Shown in pieces: positions 25,028 to 33,774 of a stretch of DNA of 48,292 nucleotides (within the stretch, counting starts at the first letter, position 1; each line of letters begins with the position of its first letter). Source of the stretch: an uncultured Rickettsiales bacterium (lineage in GTDB: Bacteria > Pseudomonadota > Alphaproteobacteria > Rs-D84); NCBI GenBank assembly GCA_900546225.1, contig URBZ01000007.1, positions 1 to 48,292 of the forward strand, written 5' to 3'. The notes beneath the pieces were generated by a model. The model made no database searches. It was not told the DNA's origin and saw only the letters and a list, made by a program, of their open reading frames with translations. The position numbers and the translations under genes were made by a program.

Positions 25028-27142
25028 TCAGTCCACAAATTCCAGATAATCACGCGCAACCTTTTTTATACCACGCGTGCGGAATGCAACCGTTAAAATA
25101 TTGCCCGCGTCTTCGATAACGACACCACGTCCCATATCGGCGTGTGACACCAAACGACCAACCACGCTTTTTGGTGTGGCGGGCGTCACGGCAGCGCGAC
25201 GTGTGGCATATGATGGGCGCGGTGCGTTTGACGTGCGAATATTGCGCGGGCCGCCCCCTTGGAAATCCAAGAAATGATTATCCATTTCCGTGATAAAACG
25301 GCTGGGCGAATTATACTGGCGCGAACCAAACACCATACGCGACATTGCATTTGAAATTATTGCACGGCGACGCGCACGTGTGATTGCAACATATGCCAAA
25401 CGGCGTTCTTCTTCCAGACCGCCACCATCAATCGCCATATCATTTGGGAAAATTCCATCTTCCCATGCGGGCAGGAATACCGTGTTAAATTCCAATCCCT
25501 TGGCCGCGTGAATTGTCATAATACTGACCGCATCAATCACGGGGGCAGCATCGTTATCATTGTCGTCCGCCGTCATCAATGCCGCATGTTCCAAGAAATC
25601 CGGCAACGTATCATACTTTGCAATTACATTCGTTATCAGTTCGCGAATATTGTCCAAGCGTTCGCTGGCATCTGTGTCCTTGGACGTGCGCCAATAATTT
25701 ATATACCCCGATTTTTCCAGTATTGTGCGGGCGACATCCATAGGTGGCATACCCGCCCAATCAAAATCAAATGCCGACAAAAATTCTGTGGCCGCTGCGC
25801 CCTGTTTCCCAGACAGCGACGCCGCGCGTAATCCGTCCATCAAATTAGTGCCCTGCGCCCTGATTTTTGCAATCGCAGATGGGCCGAAACCACGGCGTGG
25901 TTTGCCAATAATACGCGTGAACGACATATCATCAAACGGATATACCAACAGGCGAAAATACGCAATCGCATCACGGATTTCCATACGGTCATAGAACTTG
26001 GTCGCACCGACCAATTTGTATGGAATCCCGCGCGAAGTAAATTCTTCTTCGAACAGGCGCGATAAACTGCCTGCGCGAATCAACACCGCAAAATCAGAAT
26101 ACGGCACACCATCACCGCGACGCATAATTGTGTCGGCGATAATACGTGCCTCGTCCCAATCGGACGGCAGTGTTAAAACATACACCGGTTCACCAGAATT
26201 ACCGTTGGCGGCGGTACGTAAATCCTTGCCCAAGCGGCCCTGATTATGACGTATCAATGAATTTGCAGCCCCCAGAATGTTTGGCGTGCTGCGATAATTT
26301 GTTTCCAAACGAATTATCTGGGCGTTTTTGAATTTCTGTTCGAATCCCAAAATATTTTTGATTTCAGCACCGCGCCACGAATAAATCGACTGGTCATCAT
26401 CGCCAACGCAACAAATATTTGGTGCGTCCGCATCACGCGTTAGCATTTCCAAGAATTGCATCTGGGCACGATTGGTGTCCTGAAATTCATCAACCATAAT
26501 GTATTTGAATTGCCGCGAATAACGCGCCAGAATGTCCGGATTTTTATCAAACAGGTTCAACACGTGTAATATTATGTCACCAAAATCAACCGCACCCATA
26601 CGCGCCAATTCTGCGTTATATGCGTCCAAAATCTTTTTAGCAACGTCACTGACCGTGATATCATCACCATGATGCAGACCCTTGTCCTTGATCGCAGAAA
26701 TGCGTTCCACCCAATCGGACGGATTATAATCCTTGGCGTCCAATGACATATCGGCAAAAATGTTTTTCAGGGTTGCCTTTTGGTCATCTTCGCCATAAAT
26801 CAGGAAATCACGACGCAGGCCCGCCGCGGCCGCATTTGCGCGCAATATGCGCAGGCAAATGGAATGAAATGTCCCGCACCACAGGTCAGACGGACGCCAC
26901 GTGGCCGCATCATCTGCAAATTCGGCAATACGCGTTTTCATTTCGTTCGCCGCGCGATTCGTAAACGTCAGTGCCAAAACCTGCCATGGCATTGCCAGAC
27001 CGGAATTTAATATATACGCCACGCGCGTGGTCAGCACACGCGTCTTGCCCGTGCCCGCCCCCGACAGCACCAACAGTGGCCCTGCGGTTGTTGTGACGGC
27101 TAATTTTTGTTCGGGGTTAAGATTTTCTAGATTTAGATTCAC
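25028..27142 (-). CDS. uvrD: UvrD/PcrA-type superfamily 1 DNA helicase
   Basis: A 704-residue 3'-5' helicase for repair and replication-fork processing. Motifs in order: LNPEQ (Q motif), GAGTGKTR (Walker A), DEFQDTN (motif II), GDDDQSIYSWRGAE (III), LETNYRST (IV), TIHAAKGLEFNTVFLPAWEDGIFP (V region) and EEERRLAYVAITRARRR (VI). The C-terminal tail has the usual VxHxxxGxGxV repeat. The frame is open back to an ATG at 27172, but a strong promoter overlaps that ATG. I therefore choose the GTG at 27142, 6 bases after the -10 box. That start gives MNLNLENLNPEQ, the family N-terminus, on a leaderless mRNA. Confidence 0.92.
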   Translation of the reverse strand: MNLNLENLNPEQKLAVTTTAGPLLVLSGAGTGKTRVLTTRVAYILNSGLAMPWQVLALTFTNRAANEMKTRIAEFADDAATWRPSDLWCGTFHSICLRILRANAAAAGLRRDFLIYGEDDQKATLKNIFADMSLDAKDYNPSDWVERISAIKDKGLHHGDDITVSDVAKKILDAYNAELARMGAVDFGDIILHVLNLFDKNPDILARYSRQFKYIMVDEFQDTNRAQMQFLEMLTRDADAPNICCVGDDDQSIYSWRGAEIKNILGFEQKFKNAQIIRLETNYRSTPNILGAANSLIRHNQGRLGKDLRTAANGNSGEPVYVLTLPSDWDEARIIADTIMRRGDGVPYSDFAVLIRAGSLSRLFEEEFTSRGIPYKLVGATKFYDRMEIRDAIAYFRLLVYPFDDMSFTRIIGKPRRGFGPSAIAKIRAQGTNLMDGLRAASLSGKQGAAATEFLSAFDFDWAGMPPMDVARTILEKSGYINYWRTSKDTDASERLDNIRELITNVIAKYDTLPDFLEHAALMTADDNDNDAAPVIDAVSIMTIHAAKGLEFNTVFLPAWEDGIFPNDMAIDGGGLEEERRLAYVAITRARRRAIISNAMSRMVFGSRQYNSPSRFITEMDNHFLDFQGGGPRNIRTSNAPRPSYATRRAAVTPATPKSVVGRLVSHADMGRGVVIEDAGNILTVAFRTRGIKKVARDYLEFVD

Positions 27143-27148
27143 GCATTC

Positions 27149-27177
27149 ATTATAATACACGCGCAACAACATATCAA
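27149..27177 (-). promoter_or_regulatory. uvrD promoter, leaderless type
   Basis: TTGATA (27172-27177), 17 bases, TATAAT (27149-27154). Transcription would start at about 27142, exactly at the GTG codon. Confidence 0.75.
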
Positions 27178-27210
27178 AAATATATTTTTTATTACAGGAA
27201 AGGGACGGTT

Positions 27211-27888
27211 ATGGCGCGTGTTATTTGTTTCGATATTGAAACCACAGGATTTGAATATTTGCGGGGTGACCGCTGTATTGAAATCGGTGCGGTTGAAATG
27301 GTCGATGGGCGCATTACCGACAACACATTCCACGAATATATAAATCCAGAGGGGAAAATTATTCCCCCAGAAACATATATGGTTCACAAGATTTCCAATG
27401 CTTTTTTGGAAGACAAGCCGAAAATGTCCGTTATCGCGCCAAAATTCTTGGAATTTATTGGCGATGCGCCACTGGTTGCGCACAACGGGATTGACTTTGA
27501 CTTTCCGTTTATCAATCACGAATTGGAAATGCTGAACCTGCCCCAGATTCCACGTTCGCGCCAGTTGGATTCTATTATCATTGCGCGCAATCGTGTTTTC
27601 GGCCCAAAAAGTTATTCGCTGGACGCATTGGCGAAATGGTATGGAATATCACTGACCGCGCGTGCCGACGCACACGGCGCGTTGATTGACGCGGAAATCT
27701 TGGCCAAGGTGTACAAGGAACTGGAAAACACAGCCCCCGCCCCAGACATCAGTGAAATTATTGCAAAACAACACGATGCGTTTTTGAAAACGCCAAAAAC
27801 AGGTGGCGATTTTCCACATCGCACATTCCCAGCGCACCCAGATGAACTGGAAAATCACAACGCATTTATGGAAAAGTTAAACAAATAA
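27211..27888 (+). CDS. dnaQ: DnaQ-like 3'-5' exonuclease (DNA polymerase III epsilon type)
   Basis: A 225-residue DEDDh exonuclease. Exo I is CFDIETTGFE (6-15), Exo II is APLVAHNGIDFDFPFI with its Asp (about 87-102), and Exo III is ADAHGALIDAEILAKVY with the catalytic His and Asp. Length and motif order fit the proofreading subunit epsilon, including a C-terminal tail that could bind the polymerase alpha subunit. AGGAAAGGGA precedes the ATG. It diverges from uvrD. RNase T or another DnaQ-family member is less likely. Confidence 0.88.
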   Translation: MARVICFDIETTGFEYLRGDRCIEIGAVEMVDGRITDNTFHEYINPEGKIIPPETYMVHKISNAFLEDKPKMSVIAPKFLEFIGDAPLVAHNGIDFDFPFINHELEMLNLPQIPRSRQLDSIIIARNRVFGPKSYSLDALAKWYGISLTARADAHGALIDAEILAKVYKELENTAPAPDISEIIAKQHDAFLKTPKTGGDFPHRTFPAHPDELENHNAFMEKLNK

Positions 27889-27917
27889 AAAAACGCCCAT
27901 TTGGGCGTTTTTTTATT
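27885..27917. terminator. Bidirectional terminator between dnaQ and the Cys-rich protein gene
   Basis: AAACGCCCA (27891-27899) / TGGGCGTTT (27902-27910), with A and T runs on both sides. It serves two convergent genes. Confidence 0.88.
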
Positions 27918-30090
27918 TATTTGCCGTGCAAATCCCATTGACACGTGTGTATCCGTCGATACAAACACATGTACCATAACTGTTACGTATTTCTATATCT
28001 TTGACACATTCTGCCAAGCATTGACCACTGAATGGTGTATAACCCTTGTTACATACACAACGATCATTTACATAGCTGTTCACACCTGCTGTGCCTGGCG
28101 TTTTTGCGTATGTCGAATTATCTGGACACAGCAATGACTGATAGAACATTTCGGAAATATTCTCGATACAGTTATCATCACTGTTGCACAAGTTCTTTTC
28201 AGCATCATCATCAGCAAAGACGGCGTATGCGCATGTCAACGCAACATTACGGCACGCACCACGCATTACGTTGTAAACACTGCCGATACTGGCCGATGAT
28301 GACCATGCGTTGACCTGTGTCACCTGTTGATTATAGCACGTTGCGATATCCAACATACATGATGATGCATAGTCCGATATAATCTGTTGCTGGGCGGCGC
28401 GAACATTGACCAGCGCACGTTGGACATAATTCACAACAATGTCATTGTATGGCATATAATTACCATTCTTGTCATATGTGTATGCCTGACATTTGTCCAG
28501 AACCGCGCGGCATAACCCTTCGTCGGTAACCTTTTGCTTCGTTCCGATTTTGTGCATCAGGTAACCCGCAATACATGCACCGTTATTGCCGACCGGTGTA
28601 CTTTCGGTTGGTGTGGCCTTGCAACTTGTCTGGTTGATTGACATACCATATGACTTTTGCAAGAAATTTGCATCAATACCTGCGTTATTATACCCCTTCA
28701 TAAAAGCGGTAATGTCCGTAATATCTTGGCCCAATACAACCTTGCCATTTTCGTCAATATAGACCTTGGTCGGATCAAGGCATTTTACATAGTTATCACC
28801 GCACACCATGTCGTCGGTCATGCATGCGTCCAGCGCACCAATGCAACCCTTGGCATCATATTGATTTTTGTTTTGCAATACAGCCAGTCGGGCCTTTTGC
28901 AACATACGATTTGCACTGCGCACATTGGACACCAATGTTTCGTTCATCTTGGTCAGACCCTGTTCATACGAAATGCAATCCTTGTCGATTGCCAAATCGT
29001 AATTACCGGTAATCTGCTGGGACGTTGCGCCAACCTCTTTGCATTGGGTCAAGACGGTGTTGCAACGCTTTTTTGCGGCATTGTACAATTCCGTGCCACG
29101 CAGGTTTGAAAAACTGCCTGTATTCGTGCTCAGGAAATCCAGATTGAATAAATCACTGGTATCGGCCGTAAAGTCCAAATCCATGTCCAGACCGGTGTAC
29201 GTGTCCGATGAATACGATGTGGAACTCTTTGGGTCTTTTATCAATGCCTCAATCTGTTCCAGCATATTGCGGGTTTCGGTTGTATCAACCGTGCCGGACA
29301 GGGCCTCTTCGGCCTCGGTCGCGGACATAATTGCACGAATTTCGTCCGCCGACAAGCCGACGTAACGGATACGCTGTGCAACCTCGTTCAACTGGGTATT
29401 GGCGTCTTTGACGGCGTCTTCAACCTTGGTATATTTGGACAGGTTTGCACTGCAACTGCAACGCTTTTGATTAGAATCAATCACCGCACAGAATTGATCC
29501 ATGCAATCGTTATATTGTTCCTGACACGATTTGTTCAAACTGGCGGTCTGTTCCAAACGTTCCTTGGCATCAGCAATAGATTCCGCACTGACCGTTTTGG
29601 TTGCCGCACGCGTTGATAAATTGCGAATTTCCGATGATATGTTTGATCCCGTCTGGGTGTCTGTGCCGGCGATTTTTGCGCGACCGCCAACCTCTGCGGT
29701 TGATGGGCGCAACGTCAGTCCCAAACGACGAACCGCGGGATTGCTGTTTATACTGGCGGCCTCGACCCGCGAATTACGACCGCTGGTATTGACCGCGGCG
29801 TCCAATCCAGTGCGCGATGTTGTGACATTGCCGTTTGCACTGGACGCACGTGCGGCGGCCGTCGCACTGCGCGTGGCGGTGGTATTTGACGATGACGCGG
29901 CACTGCGCACAGATGTTGTGGTATCGGTCGTGCGCGTGGCGGTGCGCGGTGACACCGTGCGTGACGAATTACTGTCTGACTTGGTTGCGGTTGGAATTAC
30001 GCGCGATGGCGTAACAGACGCCGTGTCGGCGGCAAACGCCGTCGGCGCGAAACAAACCAACGCACAAAAACATGTCAGAAACTTTTTCAT
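27913..30090 (-). CDS. Large exported Cys-rich protein, paralogue A (unknown function)
   Basis: A 725-residue protein with a signal peptide ending TAFA (residue 20). A Ser/Thr/Ala/Arg-rich region covers about 21-165. A Cys block follows with spacing C-x6-C-x4-C-x9-C-x-C (Cys189 to Cys213), then a helical region and many scattered Cys. The last 60 residues hold EGF-like Cys pairs (CVCNKGYTPFSGQC, CVCIDGYTRVNGIC). The same five-Cys spacing occurs in the protein at 31501-33573. A periplasmic or surface location is likely. I use the ATG at 30090, which gives the signal peptide; a longer frame to 30234 crosses the promoter and a repeat. Confidence 0.7.
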   Translation of the reverse strand: MKKFLTCFCALVCFAPTAFAADTASVTPSRVIPTATKSDSNSSRTVSPRTATRTTDTTTSVRSAASSSNTTATRSATAAARASSANGNVTTSRTGLDAAVNTSGRNSRVEAASINSNPAVRRLGLTLRPSTAEVGGRAKIAGTDTQTGSNISSEIRNLSTRAATKTVSAESIADAKERLEQTASLNKSCQEQYNDCMDQFCAVIDSNQKRCSCSANLSKYTKVEDAVKDANTQLNEVAQRIRYVGLSADEIRAIMSATEAEEALSGTVDTTETRNMLEQIEALIKDPKSSTSYSSDTYTGLDMDLDFTADTSDLFNLDFLSTNTGSFSNLRGTELYNAAKKRCNTVLTQCKEVGATSQQITGNYDLAIDKDCISYEQGLTKMNETLVSNVRSANRMLQKARLAVLQNKNQYDAKGCIGALDACMTDDMVCGDNYVKCLDPTKVYIDENGKVVLGQDITDITAFMKGYNNAGIDANFLQKSYGMSINQTSCKATPTESTPVGNNGACIAGYLMHKIGTKQKVTDEGLCRAVLDKCQAYTYDKNGNYMPYNDIVVNYVQRALVNVRAAQQQIISDYASSCMLDIATCYNQQVTQVNAWSSSASIGSVYNVMRGACRNVALTCAYAVFADDDAEKNLCNSDDNCIENISEMFYQSLLCPDNSTYAKTPGTAGVNSYVNDRCVCNKGYTPFSGQCLAECVKDIEIRNSYGTCVCIDGYTRVNGICTANK

Positions 30091-30100
30091 ACTTGGCATA

Positions 30101-30109
30101 ATTATATCA
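30101..30109 (-). promoter_or_regulatory. Promoter of Cys-rich protein A, leaderless type
   Basis: TGATATAAT on the minus strand (TATAAT at 30101-30106), part of TTGTGATA (30105-30112). Ten bases separate it from the ATG at 30090. An alternative in-frame ATG at 30099 lies before the predicted transcription start. Confidence 0.65.
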
Positions 30110-30159
30110 CAAGTACCCGCGACATAAAAGATGAAAGTTAAAATATGAACACATATCCG

Positions 30160-30430
30160 CTGACGCTGCGCCACGTTAAAGAGAGCAAAGAGTAGAGAGC
30201 AGAGAGCAATGAAGTGCGCCGAATGGCGTGGCACTATTTACTGGATTGCCGCGCCGCGCTCGCAATGACAAAGGTGCTAGTAGTGCATGTAGCAATGGCA
30301 GCAGCCCGCAGGCGACAAGTTTTTTTAGTTTTGTATTCTAAAACTAAATAACTGAATCACTCTCTCACTTTATCACTAATCAGTAACCCTCCCCGTCCGC
30401 TACGCGGACACCCCACCCGATGGAGGGGAA
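30160..30430. repeat. Dispersed intergenic repeat copy
   Basis: The gap between two minus-strand genes holds a purine tract of agagagcaaagag type, a gtgcgccgaatggcg palindrome, the tactggattgc ... ctcgcaatgaca core (30240-30270), a gcaggcgacaag module, and a ctccccgtccgc ... gatggagggg module. I see no gene in this 370-base gap. Confidence 0.8.
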
Positions 30431-30431
30431 T

Positions 30432-30461
30432 AAAAAAACGGGGCGATGCCCCGTTTTTTTT
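30432..30461 (-). terminator. rpmA terminator
   Basis: ACGGGGC (30438-30444) / GCCCCGT (30448-30454), loop GAT, followed by a T run on either strand. The same hairpin occurs at 31469. Confidence 0.88.
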
Positions 30462-30720
30462 ATTTTGCTTCTGGTTCGACAGATACTGTCTTGCGATTAC
30501 CCAGACCCTTTTTGAATTTCACAATGCCTGCAATTTTTGCAAACAATGTGTGGTCTTTGCCCATACCAACATTCAACCCTGGGTGCACAGATGTGCCACG
30601 CTGGCGAATGATGATGTTTCCTGGGATAACGCGGCTGCCACCAGATTTTTTGACGCCTAAACGACGTCCTTCTGAGTCGCGTCCATTAGTGGTCGCCGAA
30701 CCTGCTTTCTTGTGTGCCAT
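30460..30720 (-). CDS. rpmA: 50S ribosomal protein L27
   Basis: An 86-residue basic protein: MAHKKAGSATTNGRDSEGRR at the N-terminus, then LGVKKSGG, IIRQRGTSVHPGLNVGMGKDHTLFA-type core and an acidic tail. It has the short N-terminus seen in proteobacteria, without a cleavable extension. It begins 11 bases after rplU, the conserved order. Confidence 0.97.
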   Translation of the reverse strand: MAHKKAGSATTNGRDSEGRRLGVKKSGGSRVIPGNIIIRQRGTSVHPGLNVGMGKDHTLFAKIAGIVKFKKGLGNRKTVSVEPEAK

Positions 30721-30731
30721 AAGTAAACTCC

Positions 30732-31031
30732 TTAGTCCTTAATCTCTGTAATTTTCACAACAGTGATATACTGACGATGGCCACGTGTGCGGCGATAGTT
30801 CTGGCGGCGTTTTTTCTTGAACACCAAAACCTTGTCAGCGCGTTTCTGTTCAACGACTGTGGCAATAACCTTGGCACCGTCAATAAATGGTGTGCCGATT
30901 TTGTCACCAATCATCAAAACCTGGTCAAATTCAACCGTACCTTCGGCATCCAGTTTTTCAACCTTTACAATATCACCGCTTTGCACGCGATACTGTTTGC
31001 CACCGGTTTGAAAGATTGCGAAATTGCTCAT
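30732..31031 (-). CDS. rplU: 50S ribosomal protein L21
   Basis: A 99-residue L21: FAIFQTGGKQYRVQSGD at the N-terminus, a VLMIGD segment, and the basic KKKRRQNYRRTRGHRQ region with YITVVKITEI at the end. GAAAGAAG precedes the ATG. It is first in the rplU-rpmA operon. Confidence 0.97.
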   Translation of the reverse strand: MSNFAIFQTGGKQYRVQSGDIVKVEKLDAEGTVEFDQVLMIGDKIGTPFIDGAKVIATVVEQKRADKVLVFKKKRRQNYRRTRGHRQYITVVKITEIKD

Positions 31032-31086
31032 ACTTCTTTCTCTTTTATATTGTTCTTGTTCTGCGTTTTGTATAAAACTTGCTACA

Positions 31087-31114
31087 AAAGTATCATTTTT
31101 TCATAAAAAGTCAA
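31087..31114 (-). promoter_or_regulatory. rplU-rpmA promoter
   Basis: TTGACT (31109-31114), 16 bases, TACTTT (31087-31092) with an upstream TGA. The leader would be about 48 nt, which leaves room for control by a ribosomal protein. Confidence 0.6.
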
Positions 31115-31150
31115 GTGTTTTGACGAAAATTCACAACAAACCGTTACAAA

Positions 31151-31437
31151 AGAGAGCAAAGCGCAGAGAGCAGAGAGCAGAGAGCAGAGAGCAATGAAGT
31201 GCGCCGTTGGCGCAGCTCTATTTTACTGGATTGCCACGCTGCGCTCGCAATGACAAGATGGCCATTCTAGCTCTTTTGTCATTGCGAGGAATGAAATGAC
31301 GAAGCAATCCAGTTGATAATATTGCGCAGCACATATTTGTCATTCCTGCACAGGCAGGAGAACTTGCTCTGCGACGAAAAAACAAGTGCGCCGACTGGCG
31401 CGCTTCGTTGCTCTCTGCTCTCTGCGCTTTGCTCTCT
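31151..31437. repeat. Nested inverted-repeat copy of the dispersed element
   Basis: A 28-base arm at 31151-31178 is repeated exactly in inverted form at 31410-31437. Inside it, gtgcgcc palindromes occur on both sides. Inside those, the core appears twice in opposite orientation (31225-31255 and 31276-31313). The whole 287-base block could fold into one large hairpin. No gene is visible here. Confidence 0.88.
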
Positions 31438-31468
31438 ATTCTCTATACTCTATTATCTATGCTCTAAC

Positions 31469-31498
31469 AAAAAAACGGGGCGATGCCCCGTTTTTTAT
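31469..31498 (-). terminator. Terminator of Cys-rich protein B
   Basis: ACGGGGC / GCCCCGT arms (31475-31481 and 31485-31491) flanked by A and T runs, the same hairpin as at 30432. Confidence 0.88.
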
Positions 31499-31500
31499 TA

Positions 31501-33573
31501 TTATTCTGGTTTTTTCCATGTTTGCAAGACGTTCTTGTCCGTGCTGGTGCTATCTTTACCGATTGCATCCAACAAACACTGCTGACGCATTGCAGCGGAA
31601 TCACAAGTTTTATCATCTTTCTCTTCACTGAATTTGCATTCTGTTGCTGACGCCGCGCCCGTGCCATTCAATATATCGTTCAATGTCACAATATTACGGC
31701 ATGTGTTGGTTGTGTAATCCGGAGTGTTCTTGCACTGGGCATCGTCCGCCTTGTCAATAACGGCCTTGAACGGCGAATTAGACGGATTACAAATCATCTC
31801 TTCATAGCAATGCGGAACATTTGCAACCTGTGCACAGTATGTTCTGATACGCGCCGTTGTCCACGAAGCATTGGCCTTTGCCTGTGTTTCATAGCAGTCG
31901 TAAATTTCGCTGATACATTCGCTGAAATTCGTGCTGGCGGTGACCGCAGCGTTACGAACAGACGTCTTTTCCGCATTTGCAAATTCCAAACGCTTTTGTT
32001 GCAGGGCCTGTTGCGCGGCAACCTTTTGATAGCCGATGTTTTGTGCGGTCTTGCGCAGTTGTTCGCCATAAGAATCACAATCCGCATTTGCGTCCAGCGC
32101 ATATTTCTGCATAATGCTGCGGCGTGCATCAGCAACCGGCCCGCGCAGGTTTGAATATGGATCGCCCGACGCCGACGAATACCCAAAGCATGTTGCAGAA
32201 TTAGATGCGGTATAGCCAGAATTTGGCGTAATGAAATTCAATTCATACGAACCTGTGTTTGATACGCTGACATAACTGTTATAGTTATATGGGCACTGGG
32301 ACGCACCGTTGCCGCATTTGCGACCCGATGATGGTGGCGTACCACATGCTTCGTAAATACCGTTAAAGCAGGAATCCAACACGCGGTTGCAAACATTGTT
32401 GTGGGCATATTCGAACAATTCATAACCCCATGTTTGCGCCAATGAATCTTTCAGATTATCACTGCTGCTGAGTGCGCCGTCAATCCCCGCCAAGCCAGAT
32501 ACAACATCAGACAGGTTTTTGAACGCATCGGTCAACTTGCTGGTATCGTCAGACAAAATTGTCAATGTGTTTTCCTTGGCATCGGCCCATGATTGCAGCG
32601 ACGCCAAAATATCACTGGACGAACCATCAATATTTTTTATATCAAAGCCAAAGTTATTTCCGCCCGCTGTACAGTATGACGGCTTTTCACACGTAGATAA
32701 TTTATTTCCATCTTTTAGATAGATAGAATGATTATTACACCATTTGATGGCCTCGTCAGAATTTACACCGTATTTCTGGGTTGTTTCCTGCCATGAAACG
32801 CAGTTCATAACCTTTTCTGCATCGGTCAGTTGGAATGCATCGGATACATCCTTGCCCTTGTTTGCAATCAGCAATGCCAATTCACCAGAAACCTTAATCA
32901 ATTCTTCGTTTGCTGATTCCAGTGCGGTTTCCGCCTCTGCAAATGCCTTGACACGACCGGCACACGCACAACGACGCTGGGCCGCATTACGCGCAGTACA
33001 GATTTCGTCCATGCATGTGTAATATGATTCCATACAGTTGTTATATGCATCCGCCGAAATCAGACCAGTTGTTGAATCGATGATGTTTGAATAGTTACCC
33101 GTGTACAACTTGTTATTCAGGTATGTATACGTACTGGTATATGTGGTCTTGCTGCCGCGGATTGCGTTACCCTGTAATGATACGCGCGCAGAATTTGTTG
33201 TTGCACGATTTCGCACGGTGCGCGCCGGCGTTGTTGTGCGGGCAACAACGCTGCGTGATGAATTTGTGTTTGTTACAGTTTTTCGCGCTGTGTTTGTGCG
33301 TGCCGCGACACCACGCGCGCTGTTCGCGCTGACCGTTGTGGCGGTGCTTGCATCATCACGACGCGATACGACATTCGCACTATTGCGACGCGAATTGGCT
33401 GTGTTTGCACGTGGCGATTGCGCCATTCCCATTTGAACATTTACCGGTGCAACAGGATCGGCAAATACAGCGCGAATTGACACCAATGTAGAACAAACAA
33501 AAAATGCCCCCGCCAACAAGAACACAGTTCCCATGGCATTTTTGCAAAAATCTGCGACGTTACGGCTTGTCAT
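31501..33573 (-). CDS. Large exported Cys-rich protein, paralogue B (unknown function)
   Basis: A 690-residue protein. A hydrophobic signal (about 15-36) ends VFA. A low-complexity region rich in Ser, Thr, Ala, Arg and Asn runs to about 140. The Cys block has spacing C-x6-C-x4-C-x9-C-x-C (Cys180 to Cys204), identical to paralogue A, followed by a similar helix (AEAETALESANEELIKV). Later parts hold more Cys and a Ser/Gly/Tyr-rich segment. The C-terminus differs from A and lacks EGF-like pairs. GGGAGAA precedes the ATG and the leader is about 80 nt, unlike the leaderless paralogue A. Confidence 0.7.
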   Translation of the reverse strand: MTSRNVADFCKNAMGTVFLLAGAFFVCSTLVSIRAVFADPVAPVNVQMGMAQSPRANTANSRRNSANVVSRRDDASTATTVSANSARGVAARTNTARKTVTNTNSSRSVVARTTTPARTVRNRATTNSARVSLQGNAIRGSKTTYTSTYTYLNNKLYTGNYSNIIDSTTGLISADAYNNCMESYYTCMDEICTARNAAQRRCACAGRVKAFAEAETALESANEELIKVSGELALLIANKGKDVSDAFQLTDAEKVMNCVSWQETTQKYGVNSDEAIKWCNNHSIYLKDGNKLSTCEKPSYCTAGGNNFGFDIKNIDGSSSDILASLQSWADAKENTLTILSDDTSKLTDAFKNLSDVVSGLAGIDGALSSSDNLKDSLAQTWGYELFEYAHNNVCNRVLDSCFNGIYEACGTPPSSGRKCGNGASQCPYNYNSYVSVSNTGSYELNFITPNSGYTASNSATCFGYSSASGDPYSNLRGPVADARRSIMQKYALDANADCDSYGEQLRKTAQNIGYQKVAAQQALQQKRLEFANAEKTSVRNAAVTASTNFSECISEIYDCYETQAKANASWTTARIRTYCAQVANVPHCYEEMICNPSNSPFKAVIDKADDAQCKNTPDYTTNTCRNIVTLNDILNGTGAASATECKFSEEKDDKTCDSAAMRQQCLLDAIGKDSTSTDKNVLQTWKKPE

Positions 33574-33662
33574 AAATATTCTCCCGTTTCGTGGGGAAAT
33601 CCCCAGAAAACCCGTTGTTTAACGTGGCAGACACCAACGCGGCATCCACCTTTATTGTTGTA

Positions 33663-33691
33663 ATTATAACATTTTTGCGTGGGGCTGTAAA
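33663..33691 (-). promoter_or_regulatory. Promoter of Cys-rich protein B
   Basis: TTTACA (33686-33691), 17 bases, TATAAT (33663-33668) with an upstream TGT. The leader of about 80 nt contains a ctggggatttccccac hairpin (near 33591-33606) before the ribosome binding site. Confidence 0.65.
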
Positions 33692-33692
33692 T

Positions 33693-33760
33693 ATTAAAAG
33701 TTCAAAGTTCAGAGTTCAAAGTTCAAATGAATAAAGCAGTGCGCCAGATGGCGCACACAT
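33693..33760. repeat. Short dispersed repeat copy
   Basis: Three consecutive gttcaaa/gttcaga units are followed by the gtgcgccagatggcgcac palindrome. The ctggattgc core is absent here, so the modules can occur separately. The palindrome may also act as a weak hairpin after the PagL-like gene. Confidence 0.65.
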
Positions 33761-33774
33761 TATTTGAACTTTTG

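Noticed and set aside
29531..30127. A 198-residue plus-strand frame opposite Cys-rich protein A
   Set aside because: It mirrors the Ser/Thr/Arg low-complexity region and has no start signals.
30091..30234. Upstream extension of Cys-rich protein A to an ATG at 30234
   Set aside because: It runs through the dispersed repeat and the -10 box, while the ATG at 30090 starts a clean signal peptide.
31151..31437. CRISPR array in the repeated tracts
   Set aside because: Repeat units are irregular, palindromic and nested, there are no unique equal-length spacers, and no cas gene is nearby.
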